DNA of 64,000 nt from Streptomyces diastatochromogenes (GCF_002242805.1 NZ_MCGQ01000015.1:62001-126000); one strand, 5' to 3'; numbered from the stretch's first letter, positions 48,259 through 57,608 are shown. Numbers and translations: made by a program. Notes: a model not told the origin generated them from the sequence alone.

Positions 48259-49896
48259 ATGAGCGCCCCAACCCCGGCACCCGGTGACGACAGGCCCCGC
48301 GAGGGCTACTACCCGGACCCGTCCATCCCCGGCTACGTCCGGTACTGGAACGGCGCCTCCTGGGTGCCGGGCACCAGCCGGCCGGCGCCGCAGGACGGCG
48401 AACCGCTCACCCCGCCGCCCGGCGCCCGCCCGGCGGCCCCGTCCGTCGAGGAGACGGGCCCGCACTTCTTCGACGAGGACCCGCAGCCGGCACCCTCCGG
48501 GCAGGACCAGCCGTCCGCCTGGGGCACCGATCCCCGCGTCCCCGCGGACCACCCGTCCCAGCCGTCCGGGCACGCCAGCCGCACCGACGGCACGGCGTCG
48601 ATCCCGCCCGCGGACGACTCCGCCCAGGACCCCGGCGGCACCTTCATCTTCCGCCGCCCGGTCCCGGGCCCGGCGGCGGTCACGGACGACGGCACGATGA
48701 CGTTCCGGCCGGGGCAGGGCAGGCAGCCCGGCGCTGCCGGGGCAACGGGCCCGGCAGGCTCGGGAGCCTCCGGCACGCCGGGCTTCGGAGCGCAGGCCTC
48801 CGGCTCGGGGGCGGCGGGCGGTCCCGGCGCGGGCGGCTTCGGCTCGGGGTCGGGAGGGCCCGGCGCGGGTGCGGGCTTCGGTGCGCAGGCCTCCGGCCAG
48901 GGGGCAGCGTCCGGTGGGCCCGGTACGGCGGGCCCCGGTGCGCAGGGGTCCGGCTCGGCGGGTGCCGGTGGCTTCGGCTCGGGGGCTGCGTCCGGCGCGG
49001 CGGGTGCCGGCGGCTTCGGGGCCCAGGGCCCGGTCGGCGCGCCCCACGCGGGGCCGGGTGGCCCAAGTGCCGCTGTCGCAGGCGGACTTGGCGGTCCCGG
49101 TGTGCAGGGTCCGATCGGGGCGCCGGGCGCGCAGTCCGCGCCGCCCGACCGTCCCGGGTTCGGTGCCGGGAAGGCGGCCGCCGCGCGGGCCGCTGCCGCA
49201 CAGACCCCGCAGGCGCCCCAGGCTTCCGCCGCCGTGGCCCCCGGGGTGCCGCAGCAGGCCGGTGCCGGCACCCCGATGACCTCGGGTCCGGGCGGTGGGC
49301 AGTCCTCCTGGGCCCAGCAGGTGCACCAGCTGGCCGGGGGCGCGGACGAGCCGGTGGCACCGTGGAAGCCGCCGGTGGAGGACATCTTCCAGGCGGCCGC
49401 CCGCCGGCAGGCCGCGGCCCGCCCGGCCGGCCTCGGCAAGCGGTTCGCCGCCCGTCTGATCGACAGCCTGGTCATCGGCGCCGTCACCGCCGCCGCGGCG
49501 GTCCCGCTCGGCGCCCCGGCGGTCGACCATGTCCAGCAGAAGATCGACGAGGCCAAGCTGTCCGGCCGTACCGTCACCGTCTGGCTGGTCGACGGCACCA
49601 CCGGCACCGCCCTCGGCATCGTCCTCGCCGTCCTTCTCCTCTTCGGCGTCCTGTACGAGGTGCTGCCCACCGCCAAGTGGGGCCGCACCCTCGGCAAGAA
49701 GCTGTGCGGCCTGGAGGTCCGGGACATCGAGGGGCACGCGCCTCCGACGTTCGGCGCGGCCCTGCGTCGCTGGCTGGTCTACAGCATCCCCGGTCTGCTC
49801 GGCATCGGGATCGTCGGCGTGCTGTGGTGCCTGTTCGACCGGCCCTGGCACCAGTGCTGGCACGACAAGGCGGCCCACACCTTCGTCGCGTCCTGA
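48259..49896 (+). CDS. DUF2510/RDD membrane protein with Gly-rich linker
   Basis: The 545-residue product has an N-terminal DUF2510 motif (GYYPDPSIPGYVRYWNGASWVPG). A low-complexity Pro/Gly/Ala linker of about 300 residues with repeated GAGGFG and GFGAQ units follows. The C-terminal RDD domain starts near residue 390 (LGKRFAARLIDSLVIGAV, AKWGRTLGKKLCGLEV). RDD proteins have an Arg-Asp-Asp-like signature and some act in ion transport. The linker may reach into or across the wall or interact with DUF2510 partners. Confidence 0.85.
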   Translation: MSAPTPAPGDDRPREGYYPDPSIPGYVRYWNGASWVPGTSRPAPQDGEPLTPPPGARPAAPSVEETGPHFFDEDPQPAPSGQDQPSAWGTDPRVPADHPSQPSGHASRTDGTASIPPADDSAQDPGGTFIFRRPVPGPAAVTDDGTMTFRPGQGRQPGAAGATGPAGSGASGTPGFGAQASGSGAAGGPGAGGFGSGSGGPGAGAGFGAQASGQGAASGGPGTAGPGAQGSGSAGAGGFGSGAASGAAGAGGFGAQGPVGAPHAGPGGPSAAVAGGLGGPGVQGPIGAPGAQSAPPDRPGFGAGKAAAARAAAAQTPQAPQASAAVAPGVPQQAGAGTPMTSGPGGGQSSWAQQVHQLAGGADEPVAPWKPPVEDIFQAAARRQAAARPAGLGKRFAARLIDSLVIGAVTAAAAVPLGAPAVDHVQQKIDEAKLSGRTVTVWLVDGTTGTALGIVLAVLLLFGVLYEVLPTAKWGRTLGKKLCGLEVRDIEGHAPPTFGAALRRWLVYSIPGLLGIGIVGVLWCLFDRPWHQCWHDKAAHTFVAS

Positions 49897-49971
49897 CCCG
49901 ACGGGCGGACCCGTACTCCGTACGGCCGCTCGCCGGGTGCGGAGCCGGGGCGTTCGCGGTCCACTCGGGCC

Positions 49972-50715
49972 ATGAGCAGCGAACCGCCCCCCGGCTCCGG
50001 AGAGCAGCCCCCCGAGGACGACCCGTTCAGGAAGCGGCCCCCCTCGGAGCAGGGATCGGGCTCGCCGTACGACACCCCTTCGGGCGCCCAGCAGCCCCCA
50101 CCGCCGGGCGGCCCGCCTCCGGGCGGTGAGCAACCGCCGCCCGGAGGTCAGCAACCCCCGCCCTACGGCGGCCAGCAGCCACCCCCCTACGGCGGCGGGC
50201 CCTACGGTGGCGGCGGCCCGTACGGCGGTCCCGGTGGTCCCGGCGGCCCGGGCTACCCCGCCGACCCGCTCGCCGGCATGCCCCCGCTCGCCGACAGCGG
50301 CAAGCGGACCCTTGCGCGGTTCATCGACGTCGTCCTCGTCACCGTCGTCGCCATTCTGATCAGCCTGCCCTTCGGCTTCATGCCGAACAGCCAGGCGATC
50401 GCGACCGGCACGTTGATCGCGGAGGCGGTGATCGGCATCGTGCTCTACGTCGGCTACGACACCTTGACGACGGCCAAGTGGGGGCAGACCCTCGGCAAGA
50501 AGTGGCTGGGCATGAGAGTGGCCAACCTCGCCGACGGCTCCACGCCCGACACCCAGACCGCTCTGATCCGCGCGCTGGTGCTCTGGCTTCCGGCCCTGTT
50601 CTGCTGCTCCTGCTTCTGGCTCGTGATCACGGGCGGCTGGAGCTTCTTCGACAAGCCGTACAAACAGGGTCTGCACGACAAGGCCGCCAAAACGGTGGTG
50701 GTCGAAGTCGGCTGA
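49972..50715 (+). CDS. RDD membrane protein with Pro/Gly-rich N-terminus
   Basis: The 247-residue product has a Pro/Gly/Gln-rich N-terminal tail of about 100 residues (repeats of GGQQPPPY type) and an RDD domain with three or four membrane helices (RTLARFIDVVLVTVVAILISL, AKWGQTLGKKWLGMRV). It is a shorter paralogue of the preceding gene, 75 bp upstream. The pair probably forms an operon. Confidence 0.85.
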   Translation: MSSEPPPGSGEQPPEDDPFRKRPPSEQGSGSPYDTPSGAQQPPPPGGPPPGGEQPPPGGQQPPPYGGQQPPPYGGGPYGGGGPYGGPGGPGGPGYPADPLAGMPPLADSGKRTLARFIDVVLVTVVAILISLPFGFMPNSQAIATGTLIAEAVIGIVLYVGYDTLTTAKWGQTLGKKWLGMRVANLADGSTPDTQTALIRALVLWLPALFCCSCFWLVITGGWSFFDKPYKQGLHDKAAKTVVVEVG

Positions 50716-50738
50716 CCTTTTTGTGGGTGCTCATACGA

Positions 50739-50775
50739 GAGCGGCGGGTCCGTGACTGTCACCGGCCCGCCGCTC
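50739..50775. terminator. convergent terminator hairpin
   Basis: An 18-base stem with a few mismatches (50739-50756 with 50758-50775) lies between the convergent RDD gene and the small membrane gene. Upstream CTTTTTG is a T-run for neither strand, so the terminator role is inferred from position. Confidence 0.6.
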
Positions 50776-50788
50776 CCGTACGCGTCGT

Positions 50789-51028
50789 TCACAACGTGGT
50801 CGGTACCCGCTCGCTCTCCGGCGCGGTCTCGGCCGGCGGCGCGACGGTGCGCGGCCTCGGTGGTAGTGGCACCGTCATCGCCACGAGCAGCCCCAGCGCG
50901 AGCGCGGCCAGGGCGATGACGGTGACCCCGATGCCCGAACTCGTCTGGGACAGCAGCAGCATGGCGAGCGTCGAGAAGATCACGGTGCACGAACCGTAGG
51001 CGAGCTGTGCGGCGGTCGGACGAGGCAT
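50789..51028 (-). CDS. 79-residue membrane protein
   Basis: The product (AAQLAYGSCTVIFSTLAMLLL and GIGVTVIALAALALGLLVAM) has two membrane helices and a polar C-terminus with PxxxxPxxE. The ATG is preceded by GAGGA with a ten-base spacer. It resembles small Streptomyces membrane proteins of unknown function. Confidence 0.7.
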   Translation of the reverse strand: MPRPTAAQLAYGSCTVIFSTLAMLLLSQTSSGIGVTVIALAALALGLLVAMTVPLPPRPRTVAPPAETAPESERVPTTL

Positions 51029-51390
51029 GGCAATCGTGTCCTCGGAAGAAAGGTGGGGGCGCCATTCGACTCTCTTCGCGTGCATGCCCGAGCCGGACGC
51101 GTGGTAAGCGTGACCTAACCCACGGTACCGGTGCACGGGGGGCGCACAGAGTCATGGGGTCCGGCAAGTGGGCAGGCTCACGCGCCCGTTGTCCGACATG
51201 CGGACGTGTTCGTAAAGCGAACGTCCGCTCCGCATAGTGCACTTGTCCTGCTCAAGTCAAGGTCTGTCTTTTCTTCTAAACCTCTAGTCAAATGTCGTCA
51301 CTTGATTACACGCGTTGATCATGCGTGCACGGACCCTTCCACGACCGAGGATCCCCCTGTCCGTGCGCGCGGCGCGGGGGAGGAACTCAA
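51029..51390. promoter_or_regulatory. intergenic region with hairpin upstream of the secreted protease
   Basis: This 362-bp region includes a strong hairpin: GCGGAC-GT-GTTCG (51200-51212) pairs with CGAAC-GTCCGC (51218-51228) around TAAAG. AT-rich sequence near 51250-51310 is likely to hold the protease promoter. The hairpin could be an operator or a processed leader element. Confidence 0.4.
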
Positions 51391-53745
51391 GTGACCAGCA
51401 GACCCTGGACGTTCAGAGCCGCCGCCGTCGGTGTGGCGCTCGCCGCCGCCTCTGCCGGCTTCGCGACGTTCGCCGTCGCCGAGGCGAGCACCACGGCCCG
51501 CCCGGCTGCCGCGAACCGGCACGACCCGGCCCCGGTGAAGCAGCAGAAGCACGACCTCGACGGCCCCCTGAGCAAGACGCAGAAGGCCCAGCGCCAGGAG
51601 GCCCTGAACCAGCTCATAGCGGGCAAGGCCAAGGCTCAGGAGCGCAACGGCTCGAAGGTCGTCCAGCTCAAGAGCAAGAAGGGCCACGGCAAGTACGTCG
51701 AGCTGAGCCGCGAGAAGACCGACAAGATCTTCACCATCCTGGTGGAGTTCGGGGACCAGACCGACCCCAAGTTCGGCGGCACTCCCGGCCCGCTGCACAA
51801 CACGATCGCCGCGCCGGACCGTAAGAAGGACAACTCGACGGCCTGGCAGAAGGACTACAACCAGAAGCACTACCAGGACCTCTACTTCGGCACCGGCAAG
51901 AACGTCGAGTCGATGAAGAAGTTCTACGAGAAGGAGTCCTCGGGCCGCTACTCGGTGTCCGGAGAGGTCTCCGACTGGGTCAAGGTGCCCTACAACGAGG
52001 CCCGTTACGGCAACAACGCCTGTGGCTCCACCAACTGCCCGAGCGTGTGGAACGTCGTCAGCGACGGCGTGACCTCCTGGGTGGCCAAGCAGAAGGCGGC
52101 CGGCAAGACAGACGCGCAGATCAAGGCGGACCTGGCCAAGTACGACCAGTGGGACCGCTACGACTACGACGGCGACGGCAACTTCAACGAGCCCGACGGC
52201 TACATCGACCACTTCCAGATCGTGCACGCCGGTGAGGACGAGTCCGCGGGCGGCGGCGCCCAGGGCAAGGACGCGATCTGGGCCCACCGCTGGTACGCCT
52301 TCGGCACCGACGCCGGCGCCACCGGTCCCGCGGACAACAAGCTGGGCGGCGCGCAGATCGGCGACACCGGCATCTGGGTCGGTGACTACACCATCCAGCC
52401 GGAGAACGGCGGCCTCGGCGTCTTCGCGCACGAGTACGGCCACGACCTCGGCCTGCCGGACCACTACGACACCACCGGCAACGGCGACAACTCCACCGGC
52501 TTCTGGACCCTGATGTCCTCCGGCTCCTGGCTCGGTCGGGGCAAGGACTCCATCGGTGACCTGCCGGGCGACTTCAGCGCCTGGGACAAGCTGCAGCTCG
52601 GCTGGCTGAACTACGACACGGCCAAGGCCGGGAAGCAGTCCACGCACAAGCTGGGTGTCGCCGAGTACAACACCTGGGACAAGCAGGCCCTCGTGGTCTC
52701 CCTGCCGGACAAGGCGGTCACCACCACGATCGTCGCCCCGGCGGAGGGTGCGACCCAGTGGTGGAGTGGCAGCGGCGACAACCTCAAGAACACGCTGACC
52801 CGTTCGGTGGACCTGACCGGCAAGTCCTCGGCCGCGCTGACCCTGGACGGCTGGTACGACATCGAGGCCAACTACGACTACCTCTACGCCGAGGTGTCGA
52901 CGGACGGTGGCGCCAACTGGACCGCGCTCGACGGCACGGTGGACGGCCAGGCCATCCCGCGTGACGCCAGCGGCGCACCGGCCCTGACCGGCACGGTCGA
53001 CGCGTACAAGAAGCTGTCGTACTCGCTGGACGCCTACGCTGGCAAGAAGATCGACGTCCGCTTCCGCTACCAGACCGACGGCGGCGTGGCGCAGAAGGGC
53101 TTCGCGGCGGACGAGATCACGCTGACCGCCGACGGCGCGACGGTGTTCTCCGACAACGCCGAGAGCGCGGACGCCGGTTGGACCGTGAGTGGCTTCTCCC
53201 GGATCGGCGCGTCCTTCACCAAGGACTACGCGCAGTACTACATCGCCGAGAACCGCCAGTACGTCTCGTACGACAAGACCCTCAAGGTCGGCCCGTACAA
53301 CTTCGGCTTCTCGACGACCCGTCCGGACTGGGTGGAGCACTACCCGTACCAGAACGGCCTGCTGATCTGGAAGTGGGACACCTCCCAGGCGGACAACAAC
53401 ACCAGCGTCCACCCGGGTGTCGGCCTGGTCCTGCCGGTCGACTCGCACCCGAAGGCCCTGAAGTGGTCCGACGGCACGCTGATGCGCACCCGCATCCAGT
53501 CCTACGACTCCCCGTTCAGCCTGTACGGCACCGACGGCCTCACGCTGCACAACGCGGACGTCGCGACGAAGATCAAGTCGTCGAAGGGCGTGTCGGTCTT
53601 CAACGACCGCACCAGCACGTACTACGACCCCTCGACCCCGACCGCCGGCGTCAAGATCACTGACACCAACACCAAGATCAAGATCGTCAAGGAGGCCAAG
53701 GACGGCTCGACGATCTCGCTCAAGGTCGGTCCCGCGGTGAAGTAG
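51391..53745 (+). CDS. secreted M6 (immune inhibitor A-type) metalloprotease
   Basis: The 784-residue product has a signal peptide (AAAVGVALAAASAGFATFAVA) and a propeptide. The M6 catalytic domain holds zinc motif HEYGHDLGLPDH (His347-Glu348-His351), and Asp/Gly-rich calcium-like loops (DYDGDGNFNEPDG) are present. A C-terminal jelly-roll type domain follows. The GTG follows GGAGGAA. It is a secreted nutritional or developmental protease, related to Bacillus InhA. Confidence 0.92.
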   Translation: MTSRPWTFRAAAVGVALAAASAGFATFAVAEASTTARPAAANRHDPAPVKQQKHDLDGPLSKTQKAQRQEALNQLIAGKAKAQERNGSKVVQLKSKKGHGKYVELSREKTDKIFTILVEFGDQTDPKFGGTPGPLHNTIAAPDRKKDNSTAWQKDYNQKHYQDLYFGTGKNVESMKKFYEKESSGRYSVSGEVSDWVKVPYNEARYGNNACGSTNCPSVWNVVSDGVTSWVAKQKAAGKTDAQIKADLAKYDQWDRYDYDGDGNFNEPDGYIDHFQIVHAGEDESAGGGAQGKDAIWAHRWYAFGTDAGATGPADNKLGGAQIGDTGIWVGDYTIQPENGGLGVFAHEYGHDLGLPDHYDTTGNGDNSTGFWTLMSSGSWLGRGKDSIGDLPGDFSAWDKLQLGWLNYDTAKAGKQSTHKLGVAEYNTWDKQALVVSLPDKAVTTTIVAPAEGATQWWSGSGDNLKNTLTRSVDLTGKSSAALTLDGWYDIEANYDYLYAEVSTDGGANWTALDGTVDGQAIPRDASGAPALTGTVDAYKKLSYSLDAYAGKKIDVRFRYQTDGGVAQKGFAADEITLTADGATVFSDNAESADAGWTVSGFSRIGASFTKDYAQYYIAENRQYVSYDKTLKVGPYNFGFSTTRPDWVEHYPYQNGLLIWKWDTSQADNNTSVHPGVGLVLPVDSHPKALKWSDGTLMRTRIQSYDSPFSLYGTDGLTLHNADVATKIKSSKGVSVFNDRTSTYYDPSTPTAGVKITDTNTKIKIVKEAKDGSTISLKVGPAVK

Positions 53746-53771
53746 TTCTTAAAACCGCAGGTCAGACGCAC

Positions 53772-53805
53772 ATCGGCGGCAACCCCTTGGCGGGTTGCCG
53801 CCGAT
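53772..53805 (+). terminator. terminator of the M6 protease gene
   Basis: ATCGGCGGCAACCC (53772-53785) and GGGTTGCCGCCGAT (53792-53805) form a perfect 14-bp stem 27 bases after the stop codon, followed by CGTGTTTA. Confidence 0.85.
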
Positions 53806-53866
53806 CGTGTTTAGGTGCGTCCTGTGGACCGCTTATTGACACCGACCGAAACGGGGATGTGACCGC

Positions 53867-54193
53867 ATGGCCGCAGGAGGCTTCTGCAAGCTGCCGAACG
53901 GCACGGTGGTGGTGGCGCTGAACCTGCCCAGTCCGGCCGGTGGCCAGGCCGGGGTACGGGTGCTCGTGCACGCCCAGAACCGGGCCCGTGCCCTGACCCG
54001 GCTGCGCAACCTGGGGTTGCGTGCGGTGTACCTGCGGGGCAACGCGGAGCCTCCCACGCCGGACGAGGTCACGGCGGTGCTGCACCATCCCGACGGCCTG
54101 ATATGGCGCACGGCTCCGGACAACGGTGTCACCGTGATGGAGCTGTGGCATCCGATCAGGGCCCTGCTGCGCCGGCCGGCCGCGCAGGCCTGA
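53867..54193 (+). CDS. conserved hypothetical protein
   Basis: The 108-residue product (CKLPNGTVVVALNLPSPAGGQAGVRVLVHAQNRARALTRLRNLGLRAVYLRGN) is alpha/beta in pattern with no signal peptide, membrane segment or recognised motif. The ATG follows GGGGA. It stands alone between the protease and the NAD-salvage genes. Confidence 0.6.
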   Translation: MAAGGFCKLPNGTVVVALNLPSPAGGQAGVRVLVHAQNRARALTRLRNLGLRAVYLRGNAEPPTPDEVTAVLHHPDGLIWRTAPDNGVTVMELWHPIRALLRRPAAQA

Positions 54194-54242
54194 CTCGCCC
54201 CTCCCGCCGGGTACCGGGCCGGCGCTTTCCCGGGAGGCCCGT

Positions 54243-54830
54243 TCAGACGACGGGCTTCCCGGTCAGCTCCACGCCCGCCTCACGCAGTTCCTGGAGCGCC
54301 GCGGTGGTGGTCTCCTCGCGCACCCCGGCGGTCAGGTCGAGCAGGACATGGGTGCGGAAGCCCTCCTTCACGGCGTCCAGCGCGGTGGCCCGCACGCAGT
54401 GGTCCGTGGCGATCCCGACGACGTCCACCTCGACGATCTCCCGGGCGCGCAGCCAGTCGGCCAGCGCGACCCCGTTCTCGTCCGCGCCCTCGAAGCCGCT
54501 GTACGCCGCCGAGTACGCGCCCTTGTCGAACACCGCGTCCACCGCCCCGGAGGCGACGGCCGGGGCGAAGTTCGGGTGGAAGCCCACCCCCTCCGTGCCC
54601 GCGACACAGTGCGCGGGCCAGGAGCGGGCGAAGTCGGGGTTGTCCGCGAAGTGGCCGCCGGGCGCGATGTGGTGGTCCCGGGTGGCGACCACATGGCGGT
54701 AGCCGGTACCGCCCGCCTGGCCGATCAGCTCGGTGATCGCGGCGGCCACGTCGGCGCCCCCGGCCACCGCGAGGCTGCCCCCTTCGCAGAAGTCGTTCTG
54801 CACATCTACGACGATCAACGCGCGGCGCAT
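54243..54830 (-). CDS. pncA: nicotinamidase
   Basis: The 195-residue hydrolase converts nicotinamide to nicotinate. The catalytic triad is visible: Asp in VVDVQNDF, Lys in FDKGAYS and Cys in GIATDHCVRATALDA. Metal ligands lie in DNPDFARSWPAHC and TRDHHIAPGGHF. ATG 54830 follows GAAGGA. It lies downstream of pncB on the same strand. The PncA-PncB pair forms the NAD salvage route. Confidence 0.95.
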   Translation of the reverse strand: MRRALIVVDVQNDFCEGGSLAVAGGADVAAAITELIGQAGGTGYRHVVATRDHHIAPGGHFADNPDFARSWPAHCVAGTEGVGFHPNFAPAVASGAVDAVFDKGAYSAAYSGFEGADENGVALADWLRAREIVEVDVVGIATDHCVRATALDAVKEGFRTHVLLDLTAGVREETTTAALQELREAGVELTGKPVV

Positions 54831-54927
54831 GATGGGTGTCCTTCGCCTGAGGGTTAAGTAACTGAGCCTAGAGACTTCGCGGCCGGTTCGGGAGAGGGCA
54901 TCAAAGGGGGCGGACGACGATCGCGCT

Positions 54928-56274
54928 TTAGCTACCCGAGCGCCCCTGGACATACTCCGTCGGAATGACAGGTTCCCCGCGGGAGAGCTGTGTAGCGGAC
55001 AGCGGCAGGTTGGCCCGCGCCGCGATGTGCCGCTCACGGGGCACGTCGAGCGGCTCCCGGGCGACGACCTCGCCGCCCTTGACCAGCTGCACCAGCAGCT
55101 GCCGGTCGGCCAGTTCGGTCGGCACCGGCCCGGTCCCGATCACCTCGGCCTCGGCCACCCCCTCCTCGTCCAGCCGGCGCGCCGCCCACTTGCGTCCGCC
55201 GATGGAGGTCTTGCCCCCGCTGGCCTTCTTCGCGACCGGCACCAGCGGCGCCGCCGGGTCGGCGGACTCGGCGCGGGCGACCAGCTTGTAGACCATCGAG
55301 CAGGTCGGGTGCCCGGAGCCGGTCACCAGCTGGGTGCCGACGCCGTACGCGTCCACGGGCGCCGCGGCCAGCGAGGCGATGGCGTACTCGTCCAGGTCGG
55401 AGGTCACGACGATCTTCGTGGCGGTGGCGCCCAGCTCGTCCAGCTGCTGCCGCACCCGGTGTGCCACGAGGAGCAGGTCGCCGGAGTCGATGCGGACCGC
55501 GCCCAGCTCGGGTCCGGCCACCTCCACCGCCGTACGGACCGCCTCGGCGACGTCGTAGGTGTCGACCAGCAGCGTGGTGCCCCGGCCGAGGGTGGCCACC
55601 TGGGCCTGGAAGGCGTCCCGCTCGCTGTCGTGCAGCAGGGTGAAGGCGTGCGCGGAGGTGCCGACGGTCGGGATGCCGTACCGGAAGCCGGCCGCGAGGT
55701 CGGAGGTGGTCGCGAAGCCGCCGACGTAGGCGGCGCGCGAGGCGGCCACGGCGGCCAGTTCGTGGGTGCGGCGGGCACCCATCTCGATCAGCGGCCGGCC
55801 GCCCGCGGCGGAGGTCATCCGGGAGGCGGCGGCCGCGATGGCCGAGTCGTGGTTGAGGATCGAGAGGATCACGGTCTCCAGCAGCACGCACTCGGCGAAG
55901 GTGCCCTCGACCCGGATGATCGGCGAACCCGGGAAGTACACCTCGCCCTCGGGATAGCCCCAGATGTCGCCGCTGAAGCGGTAGTCGGCGAGCCACTTCG
56001 AGGTCTGCTCGTCCACGATCTTCCGCTCCCGCAGGAAGCCGAGGACACCCTCGTCGAAGCGGAAGTTCTCGACCGCGTCCAGGACGCGTCCGGTGCCCGC
56101 CACCACGCCGTAGCGCCGCCCGTTCGGCAGCCGCCGGGTGAAGACCTCGAACACACTGCGCCGCTCGGCCGTACCGGCCCGCAGCGCGGCTTGCAGCATC
56201 GTCAGCTCGTACTGGTCCGTGAAGAGCGCCGTCGAGGGAACGTCCACCGGCAGCCCAAGGTCCGCTGTGTTCAT
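54928..56274 (-). CDS. pncB: nicotinate phosphoribosyltransferase
   Basis: The 448-residue enzyme makes nicotinate mononucleotide. It begins STALFTDQYELTMLQAALRAG, the family signature, and has EVFTRRLPNGRRYGVVAG and GTSAHAFTLLHDSERDAF with the phosphorylated-histidine region. It is followed by pncA after 97 bases. Its start lies 22 bp from a palindrome in the divergent promoter shared with clpS. Confidence 0.95.
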   Translation of the reverse strand: MNTADLGLPVDVPSTALFTDQYELTMLQAALRAGTAERRSVFEVFTRRLPNGRRYGVVAGTGRVLDAVENFRFDEGVLGFLRERKIVDEQTSKWLADYRFSGDIWGYPEGEVYFPGSPIIRVEGTFAECVLLETVILSILNHDSAIAAAASRMTSAAGGRPLIEMGARRTHELAAVAASRAAYVGGFATTSDLAAGFRYGIPTVGTSAHAFTLLHDSERDAFQAQVATLGRGTTLLVDTYDVAEAVRTAVEVAGPELGAVRIDSGDLLLVAHRVRQQLDELGATATKIVVTSDLDEYAIASLAAAPVDAYGVGTQLVTGSGHPTCSMVYKLVARAESADPAAPLVPVAKKASGGKTSIGGRKWAARRLDEEGVAEAEVIGTGPVPTELADRQLLVQLVKGGEVVAREPLDVPRERHIAARANLPLSATQLSRGEPVIPTEYVQGRSGS

Positions 56275-56295
56275 GACGAGGATGGTACCCCCATT

Positions 56296-56310
56296 TCGTC
56301 AGTGTGACGA
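56296..56310. promoter_or_regulatory. 15-bp palindrome between pncB and clpS
   Basis: TCGTCA-GTG-TGACGA is a perfect dyad of six-base arms about 20 bases from the pncB and clpS starts. It is a candidate operator for NAD-linked control. It does not match the NrtR or ClgR patterns I know. Confidence 0.45.
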
Positions 56311-56330
56311 TTTATCAAGGGCGTGGCAGC

Positions 56331-56648
56331 ATGGGCTGTGTGACGTCACCCGCGCCCGTAGAGATCGAACGCACCGAGTCGGCGGAGGAGGTCTTCGCCG
56401 TACCCGAGCCCGACGTCCCCTGGGTCACGATCGTCCACAACGACCCGGTCAACCTCATGAGCTACGTGACGTACGTCTTCCAGGCGTACTTCGGCTATCC
56501 GAAGGACAAGGCCACCAAGCTCATGCTCGACGTCCACCACAAGGGCCGGGCGGTCGTCTCCAGCGGCACTCGCGAGGAGATGGAACGCGACGTGCAGGCG
56601 ATGCACGGTTACGGCCTGTGGGCCACCCTCCAGCAGGACCGGAAGTAG
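56331..56648 (+). CDS. clpS: ATP-dependent Clp protease adaptor ClpS
   Basis: The product contains the ClpS core (VPWVTIVHNDPVNLMSYVTYVFQAYFGY, DVHHKGRAVVSSGTREEMERDVQAMHGYGLWATL). ClpS delivers N-end-rule substrates to ClpAP/ClpCP. ATG 56331 is chosen because AAGGG lies nine bases upstream. GTG 56340 is the alternative. It is followed closely by the DUF2017 gene. Confidence 0.93.
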   Translation: MGCVTSPAPVEIERTESAEEVFAVPEPDVPWVTIVHNDPVNLMSYVTYVFQAYFGYPKDKATKLMLDVHHKGRAVVSSGTREEMERDVQAMHGYGLWATLQQDRK

Positions 56649-56660
56649 CGAACCTTCTCC

Positions 56661-57266
56661 ATGCCCGGACACTTCGAACCGATCCCCGGCGGCGGCGCGG
56701 CTGTCGCCCTCGACGACGTCGAGATCTCCATCATCCGCTCGCTGGCCGTCCAGCTCCTGGAACTCATCGGCCCAGGCCCGGCCGCGGACGCCCCCGCCGA
56801 CCCTCTGGCCGAGCTGTTCGCCGAGGGGCCGAGCGAGCCGCCCGCCGACCCCGTCCTGCGCAGGCTCTTCCCGGATGCCTACAGCGACCCGGAGAAGGCG
56901 CCCGACTCCCCGGCCGACGCCGAGGAGCAGCGGGAGCACTCCGCCGAGTTCCGCCGCTACACCGAGAACGACCTCAGGGCCGGCAAGCGGGACAACGCCC
57001 TCGCGGTGATCCGCACCCTGGACGCGCTCTCCCCGGTGGGTGAGGGCGGGGCGGTGCTCAAGCTGTCCCCGGACGAGTCGCGGCGCTGGCTCGGCGCCCT
57101 CAACGACCTGCGCCTGGCGATCGGCTCCCGGCTGGAGATCCTCGACGAGGACGACACCGATCTGCTCTACCGGCTCCCGGACGAGGACCCGCGCAAGCCG
57201 ATGGTGATGGCGTATCTGTGGCTGGGCGGCCTCCAGGAGACGCTCGTGACCACCCTTATGCCGTAA
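56661..57266 (+). CDS. DUF2017 protein
   Basis: The 201-residue product (FEPIPGGGAAVALDDVEISIIRSLAVQLLELIG, EDDTDLLYRLPDEDPRKPMVMAYLWLGGLQETLV) is the DUF2017 family, nearly always located behind clpS in actinobacteria. A functional link to ClpS-dependent proteolysis is inferred from this constant neighbour. Confidence 0.88.
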   Translation: MPGHFEPIPGGGAAVALDDVEISIIRSLAVQLLELIGPGPAADAPADPLAELFAEGPSEPPADPVLRRLFPDAYSDPEKAPDSPADAEEQREHSAEFRRYTENDLRAGKRDNALAVIRTLDALSPVGEGGAVLKLSPDESRRWLGALNDLRLAIGSRLEILDEDDTDLLYRLPDEDPRKPMVMAYLWLGGLQETLVTTLMP

Positions 57267-57608
57267 CTTGTCCAGATTTTGTGTTCGCTCAGAGGACGCT
57301 CAAATCCGGATAACGATCGCGTCACCGTTGCGGCCTGGTTTGCCGCTTTAGGGCGCTCTTTGTCCGCTTCTCCCTGTGCGATGCGCCACATCATGCCCCT
57401 GTGCCTCATATTGCGGCCGTGATAAATCTTCACGACCGCCCGGCCGACACCACCCATGTTCGGTCGGGTGCGCCACCGAGCCGGCGACCGTCGGCCAGGC
57501 ACGAGCGGGCTCGCGAAACCCGCTCAGCTCCATCAATCCGGGGGGATCGAAACCCGATCCGAGGCCGACGAAAGGCCCGGTTCGGCATGGAGAAAGGCGC
57601 ACCACGAC
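57267..57608 (+). other. intergenic region upstream of the amino-acid permease
   Basis: This 342-bp region has AT-richer patches near 57267-57440 and a small dyad GGATCG/CGATCC at 57545-57561. I saw no recognisable riboswitch. Confidence 0.45.

Noticed and set aside
57267..57608. Glycine or other amino-acid riboswitch before the AAT permease
   Set aside because: No aptamer core could be matched; only a small dyad is present.
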